Positions 59,450 to 64,000 of a stretch of 64,000 bases of DNA are shown here, in pieces. How positions within the stretch are numbered: position 1 is the stretch's first letter; the number at the start of each line of letters is the position of its first letter. The notes under the pieces were generated by a model. That model was not told the DNA's origin and searched no databases. It saw nothing but the letters and a program-made list of their open reading frames with translations. Source of the DNA: Fragilaria crotonensis (taxonomy: Eukaryota > Bacillariophyta > Fragilariophyceae > Fragilariales > Fragilariaceae); the NCBI GenBank assembly GCA_022925895.1, contig JAKSYS010000026.1:1-64000 (forward strand), given 5' to 3'. A program made the translations under genes and the position numbers.

Positions 59450-60727
59450 TTAGAGGAATGGCCAGTCTTGTGGGGTTTCGAAGTCTGGTGTTGACTTGCA
59501 GTTGGACTTGATGTCGGAGACACAAACAGTTGGCGCCATGATGAACTTCACATGGATAAGATAAAGGATTGGTTTCCTACTGTGTGAAAGTCTTGAAAGA
59601 TGATAGTGCTTGATGATGCTGCGGTCAACCGTTGTGTTAGTGGGTTCCAGCATCGTGTTAGGAGCAATCACGTACGACTGGATGACAGCATGCAAGCCAG
59701 GATTGATTCTGAGTTCTTGTTGTGATTCAGGAAATGACACTGTGGTGGGAATTCGGATGTGGGAAAGGTCAACAAATGCTTTTATCCTAGCAGGGAAAAG
59801 AGCAGTGTATGTCGGCCACTTGATCCATGCGTGATCATACCATGGAAAATCTTGGTACTTTGGGTGGGCACGGTACAACTGGCCTTCGGAGTCAGTGTAC
59901 TCAGTTTGGCAAGGAATGATGCCTGACGGAAGGTGTGGTAAACAATATGTCACAAGATCATTAATGACCTGATTGTCGATGTTGACCCAAGACTCGGAAG
60001 GGTTTGTTTTCCTAGTTTTGCTTGAAGACTTCCAGCGGCAGTGTGTCATGCCATTGCTGTCATTCCAGATAGAATACATCTTCCCTTTGCCAGAATTGCC
60101 TGCAGGATTGTTGAGGTTGCTGCGCAATGTTTGCCCAGACTTGGTATTGATCATTCCATGTCCCCGGTGGATGGCAAGGTTTTCGACATACCGACAAGCC
60201 ATTTGAAGTGTGAAGGTCTTCGGGCGTTTTTGAGTGTTTTTTGTTGTCTCCTTTGATATGGGAATGTGCGCTGACTCTGCATACGCGCTGTTGACATTCT
60301 CGGGAACACCAAAATTGAGGATATCTTCGGTGGCCTCTACTGTACCCCAGGGTAGCGGTCATCCGTGTGAGTCGAGTTCCGTCGTCATCCGGAACAGCGG
60401 CAGCACGTAAAATAGATATTCGGTTTTTTTTTTGAGGATATCTTCTGCGATGTGCAACACCAGATGCATCTTGATTGTGTTGTTCAGCATCCCACCAGAG
60501 AGACGAGGTGCTACAAACTGCATATGCCTCATCAACCAAGAAACGGCCATGACTGATTTCTTTGCTGATGACCGCCGAATCTCTGTCTTCTTCAGCCAGG
60601 AGTGCCATTCTAAAAGGCATGTGACCAGACTCTTCCAGTCGAGGATAAAATCGTTGTTGCCAAACTTTTTTTCTTTTGCATGGCTGGGACCACGCCTCCC
60701 AAAGATTTCTGAAAAACGGGTGGTATG
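59450..60727 (-). pseudogene. Plavaka/CACTA-like transposase, C-terminal fragment, second copy
   Basis: This is a 5'-truncated copy related to the split transposase at 18690-43659. It starts near 60715 with FSEIFGRRGP, continues through DFILDWKSLVTCLLEWHSWL and MAVSWLMRHMQFVAPRLSGG (compare VAVQWLMRLVATVAP in the other copy), and after a small insert resumes with FGVPENVNSAYAESAHIPISK. It then runs to a natural-looking end with PKYQDFPWYDHAWIKWPTY and ARIKAFVDLSHIRIP; the stop is at 59450. Apart from the 103-bp insert at 60329-60431, which brings a stop, the frame is open. It preserves the C-terminal 210 or so residues that are missing from the first copy in this window. Confidence 0.72.
60329..60431 (+). 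mobile_element. SINE-like 103-bp insert with T-tail
   Basis: This is a short insert in the transposase fragment bounded by an exact 14-bp duplication, ttgaggatatcttc (60315-60328 and 60432-60445). It starts ggtggcctctactg and ends cgg followed by nine T at the right junction. Deleting it and one repeat restores AEDILNFGVPENV. The duplication length is close to the 16 bp made by the LINEs here, so target-primed insertion of a small transcript is likely. The T-run suggests a Pol III transcript end, as in T-tailed SINEs. ggtagcggtcatccg and gagtcgagttccg vaguely recall A and B boxes but are not convincing. Confidence 0.6.
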
Positions 60728-60920
60728 TTAGGGGTCATGAGGTTATACGGTAGACTTTCTACATTTTGGCGAGGACTTCAGTATTGGCGTTCTGTCGAAA
60801 AAAAACGCGAAGATGTGTGTCGAGGACCCAACGATCCGAGTGCACAATGCCCAGTGACAATAGTTGTTATTGTGTTTACGTTCAGCCGGTTGGCGTGCTA
60901 CTCTCGACGCATGCCTTGTT
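60728..60920. other. Downstream flank of the collagen-like gene
   Basis: Short non-coding stretch between the transposase fragment and the stop codon of the collagen-like gene; it should hold that gene's 3' UTR. No clear polyadenylation signal was seen. The left end carries gttaggggtcatgagg, also found at 48332-48347. Confidence 0.4.
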
Positions 60921-63203
60921 CTAGGCGTAAAAGAATCGGAACGTGTCTCTGGTTGTTGCAGTTTGAGGGCCGAACTCTGTTGCGAATTGGTAAGTGAGAT
61001 CAAAAACCACCTCGTAACGGGGAAAGGAATCCACGCTATCCGTCGCTTCCTTGTGGTCAAAGTTTCCGATGAAGAAGTTTCCAACAACGCTATCATAGGC
61101 TGCCTGTTCTTCAGGATTGCATTCGAAGCAGTGAGGGACAGTGCACGCTAGGGCTCCGCCTTGTTGATTTGTTACCGTCTCAAAGGCATTGACAAAGCAC
61201 CCACCAGGGATATCCGTCACTTGACTATTTGCTTCATCAATCGTCGAGACTCTCTTGACGACATTTTGGTGGAAATCTGGAAAGGGGCTTGACTGGCCAG
61301 CAATAGTAACCGTAGTGGCAGGTGGGGGGAGGGTTTTCAACCTGTATCGGATTGAAACGACCCCTTGATCAATTGGGAAAAATAAGTGGCCCGTACGATC
61401 TGTCACAGTCACCAAAGGGTCAGGGATGCGTCGCCAGTATTTTACCTTTTCTCCGTCAGGTGGGTAAACAAGAATTTGGAAAAAGTATTCAGGCTGCCTT
61501 TTTACAAAAAAGTCGAGGATCTTTTGGGCACGTTCTTGGTTGTCGGTGGTTCCCTTCAGAAGCTCGTCGATCTCAGTGTGATTTTGGACAATCCTGGGAG
61601 CAAAGTTGTTGAGATCGTTCACAGTGGCCGTTATTCGCAGGATAGCTTCATCCATGGCTTGCTGCATTTTCTGAACCCCACCCTTCCATTGTGTATCACT
61701 AGCGCGGTCGGCACACGATCCTTCAATTGGAGGGAGACACAGGGAATGAAGCGTCATCGCTTGCGACATACCGCGCAACAGGAAGAATGCGAAGGTATCG
61801 AAAAAATTCTTCCCACTAATGGGATTTCTCTCCTGGGCCTTGCTGAAAAAGTCTGCTCGTTTCTTGTTTCCAAATTCGCACTTGTCGCAAACATACCCAT
61901 AAAGATCATAGAAGAGATCCTCTGGAGTAAGAAATGGCGCGTGGCAGACTGCTCTCCATCTTGGCTCGTACAGCGATCTGGTTTCGTCAGTCGCGTTTAC
62001 ATAGGCATCGAACGCTCGTTGATGCGCCGACAAACGACTGCCAAGCTCATCCAGGGCCACATCGCCAATCAGAACAGCAAGCTCCAGTAACCCTGCTCTC
62101 AATTGAAATTGAATGGTGTTCAGGTGACTATTCATTTGTTCAAAACCTTTCGTGATTGCATCAAGCAAGATGTCGTCTTGGGACTTGAGCCCGAAAAGAG
62201 GCCCTAGAATAGCCACAGCAGAGCTTGCAATTTCCGCGATAGGTCCTAACGCAGCTGCAAATTTCGCAAACTTTCCTAATTTTTCAATTGTTCCGAAAGT
62301 ATCGGCGACGGTGGAAATGGCACCAAGAATATCACTGGCTTGGCCAAGACTATCTTGTGCATCTCCAAATGTAACTTCCCTTGATTCCACGATTTGAGTT
62401 GTAGGCGCAATGAAGCGGGGATCGTTTGACGGAATAAAGAACCCATTAGGATCAACCTTGCAGATTGGGATTTTAGAAGTGTTTGTAAACGAGATGATCT
62501 GGCCCTGAGGCGAGGGAGAACTACTTTGAGATGGAGCCGCCGGCGACCCTGTCGTTGGAAACGGAGAAGGAGTAGGATTCGGCAAAGGCGTCGCTCCTGT
62601 GCAGCACAAAAGGATATGCAATATGGAACGCAAGAGCCAAATGAATGTATGAGTTTCTTTGAGGTGCTGCGAAGCATAACCTTTTCAAGCATCGTCATTA
62701 GACGTACCGTCCGATCCAGGAGATCCTTGCAATCCCCTAGGTCCTGGGGGACCAGGCGGGCCAGGCGGACCAGGTGGACCAACAGGACCAATAGGCCCTC
62801 CCGGACCAATCGGTCCCGGAGGACCAGTCAAGCCAGACGGACCTGGAGGACCAGTCAAGCCAGACGGACCTGGAGGACCAGTCAAGCCAGACGGTCCTGC
62901 AGGACCAGTCAAGCCCGTCGGTCCTGGAGGACCAGTCAAGCCAGTCGGTCCTGGAGGACCAGTCAAGCCAGTCGGTCCTGGAGGACCAGTCAAGCCAGTC
63001 GGTCCTGGAGGACCAGTAATGCCAGTGTCTCCAGGTTCTTGGCTCTCGTCCTTGCCCTTTTCGGCGCTGTGTCTATCTTTGCCTTTACGGGGACCACCGG
63101 CCCCAGGATGGCCTGCAGGACTTGAGTCACCGTCGTGACCAGCCTTGCCTTTTTTGCCGCCTTTTTCGTTTTCACCCTTATTGGCGCTCTTCGCTTCTTT
63201 CAT
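60921..63203 (-). CDS. Collagen-like protein with large C-terminal helical domain (two exons)
   Basis: Predicted as two exons, 62708-63203 and 60921-62596, giving 723 aa; the spliced length is a multiple of three and the joint keeps the collagen end in frame (GSPGSDG then ATPLPNP). The N-terminus is Lys/Glu/Gly-rich with no signal peptide visible. Residues about 55-166 are some 37 unbroken Gly-X-Y triplets, mostly GPPGPTGLT units, which would form a collagen triple helix. A Pro/Ser linker follows, then about 500 residues: an Ala/Gly-rich hydrophobic stretch (about 274-301, [20 protein letters not shown]), long helices ([19 protein letters not shown]), scattered cysteines ([16 protein letters not shown]) and a beta-like end. 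The helical part loosely recalls membrane-active helical proteins, but no family is claimed. It is probably a host gene, perhaps structural or extracellular; an upstream exon with a signal peptide cannot be excluded. Confidence 0.75.
62597..62707 (-). other. Predicted 111-bp intron
   Basis: The 5' site is gacg|gtacgt (exon end 62708) and the 3' site tgcacag|gagcg (exon start 62596). The unspliced frame stops soon after the Gly-X-Y region (SNDDA stop), whereas splicing joins two long open frames in phase 1. Its size is typical for diatom introns. Confidence 0.75.
62815..63015 (-). repeat. 27-bp minisatellite coding GPPGPTGLT units
   Basis: About seven near-identical 27-bp units (ggaccagtcaagccagtcgg plus seven more bases) encode the collagen-like repeats. 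Left-hand units carry agacggacct and right-hand units agtcggtcct, giving two sequence subtypes (GPS and GPT). Confidence 0.9.
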
Positions 63204-64000
63204 TTTGATGCGACGGTTAACATCAATTCTTTCATTGCGTAGCTAACTTATAGTGTTAGAAAATATGTAAACAAATTCACACGATTGACATTGATTCCAT
63301 TGAGGAAGGCAGAGGCGTGCAGATAGCTACTTACCGGCTGCTCCAGCCCTCGAACTCGAACCGCGCCACTGTGCGCTGTCACCCAACATCCGATCAGCAA
63401 CAGATGAATACGAAGCATGTGCATCTTTATCAGCAGGATTTTTCGAAAGAGAAATGTGACCCTAAGAAATTCACTCAGAAGTGCGATCCTTCTTTGCGAT
63501 GTTTCGGTACGCTGGTTGAGTTATGCTAACGGCTCATGCATTTTTTCTCGCCAATCCACAAACACATAAATCTATGAACATATTCAGTCACAACCACACT
63601 ACGATGATGCCGGCTCGACATCGAAAAGTAGTACCAGGGTACTATGTAGTACCGGTACCAGTGTATAGATAGCCACACTAGTCGCTCGAACGTGACAATT
63701 GCTCTCCGCGACATTTGAAGCCCTCCTCTTTATCAATTATACACTAACTGAAATATAATAATGTAACGCACACGAACACCAGATAGTTCCAACGAAAACG
63801 AAAACGGTTATATATTCAAATCGAATGTTTCATATATGGATATATATATATATGGTAAGAGTTATATGTATATATGGTAAGAGTTATGAGTGATGATATG
63901 CACATGGCACATGCTGTATGCACATACACATATACGGACAGAAACGGGTTATGCTTCGTCAAATCAATCCAATCGGATGATCTATCTGTCCATCGACATA
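63204..64000. other. Intergenic region upstream of the collagen-like gene
   Basis: No convincing gene is seen. It should include the promoter and 5' UTR of the collagen-like gene (minus strand). It holds gtac-rich sequence near 63625-63660, cgaaaac tandem motifs near 63792-63806, and a simple (ta)n run at 63840-63852 followed by a duplicated tatatggtaagagttat (about 63849-63865 and 63871-63887). Confidence 0.5.

Noticed and set aside
62815-63015. CRISPR-like array
   Set aside because: The 27-bp units are contiguous with no spacers and are in frame as Gly-X-Y codons.
63330-63380. Possible tRNA (T-arm-like tcgaactcgaaccgc)
   Set aside because: No cloverleaf, acceptor stem or anticodon arm could be built around it.
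63317-63529. Small open frame of 70 codons on the plus strand
   Set aside because: No similarity, no composition bias, and it lies in the likely promoter of the collagen-like gene.

Overview
The window looks like a transposon-dense stretch of a diatom (stramenopile) nuclear genome. The reasons are Ty1/copia-type LTR elements whose protease starts with the D-S-H-A-D-T-C-V-A-G block that I associate with diatom CoDi elements, very large LINEs with an FVDD reverse transcriptase, DNA-transposase genes, and one probable host gene with a short GT-AG intron. The species cannot be named from sequence alone.

From about 18.7 to 43.7 kb there is a single Plavaka/CACTA-like transposase gene (minus strand) blown apart by nested insertions. 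An intact LINE (LINE-C, 19911-42447) entered its coding sequence and left a perfect 16-bp target duplication. LINE-C was then hit by two LTR elements: Copia-3 in ORF1 (32517-39752, 5-bp duplication) and Copia-2 in ORF2 (22559-29071, 4-bp duplication). The downstream end of the same transposase gene abuts a tandem LINE-A/LINE-B block (1-18689), and LINE-A is itself interrupted by Copia-1 (269-6778).

An AT-rich spacer (43.8-44.2 kb) separates this nest from a gag-to-integrase LTR-element fossil (44192-47746). A 250-bp stretch crowded with perfect hairpins follows (48.07-48.32 kb). Next comes a hAT-like transposase gene split at 48715/57775 by a second full-length LINE (LINE-D, 16-bp duplication). 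Then lie a truncated second copy of the Plavaka-like transposase (59450-60727), which carries a 103-bp SINE-like insert with a 14-bp duplication, and a collagen-like two-exon gene (60921-63203, minus). The last 800 bp look intergenic.

The LINEs share one plan: a roughly 95-nt 5' leader, a giant ORF1 (about 950-1030 aa), an ORF2 of about 1,900 aa (APE endonuclease, reverse transcriptase, RNase H, C-x2-C-x8-H-x3-C zinc knuckle), a stop/start overlap between the ORFs, and a 3' tail with a hairpin and an AATTAGGTT-like block. LINE-C is open throughout apart from its two LTR-element insertions. The LTR pairs of all three copia elements look identical by eye, so the whole nest appears recent.
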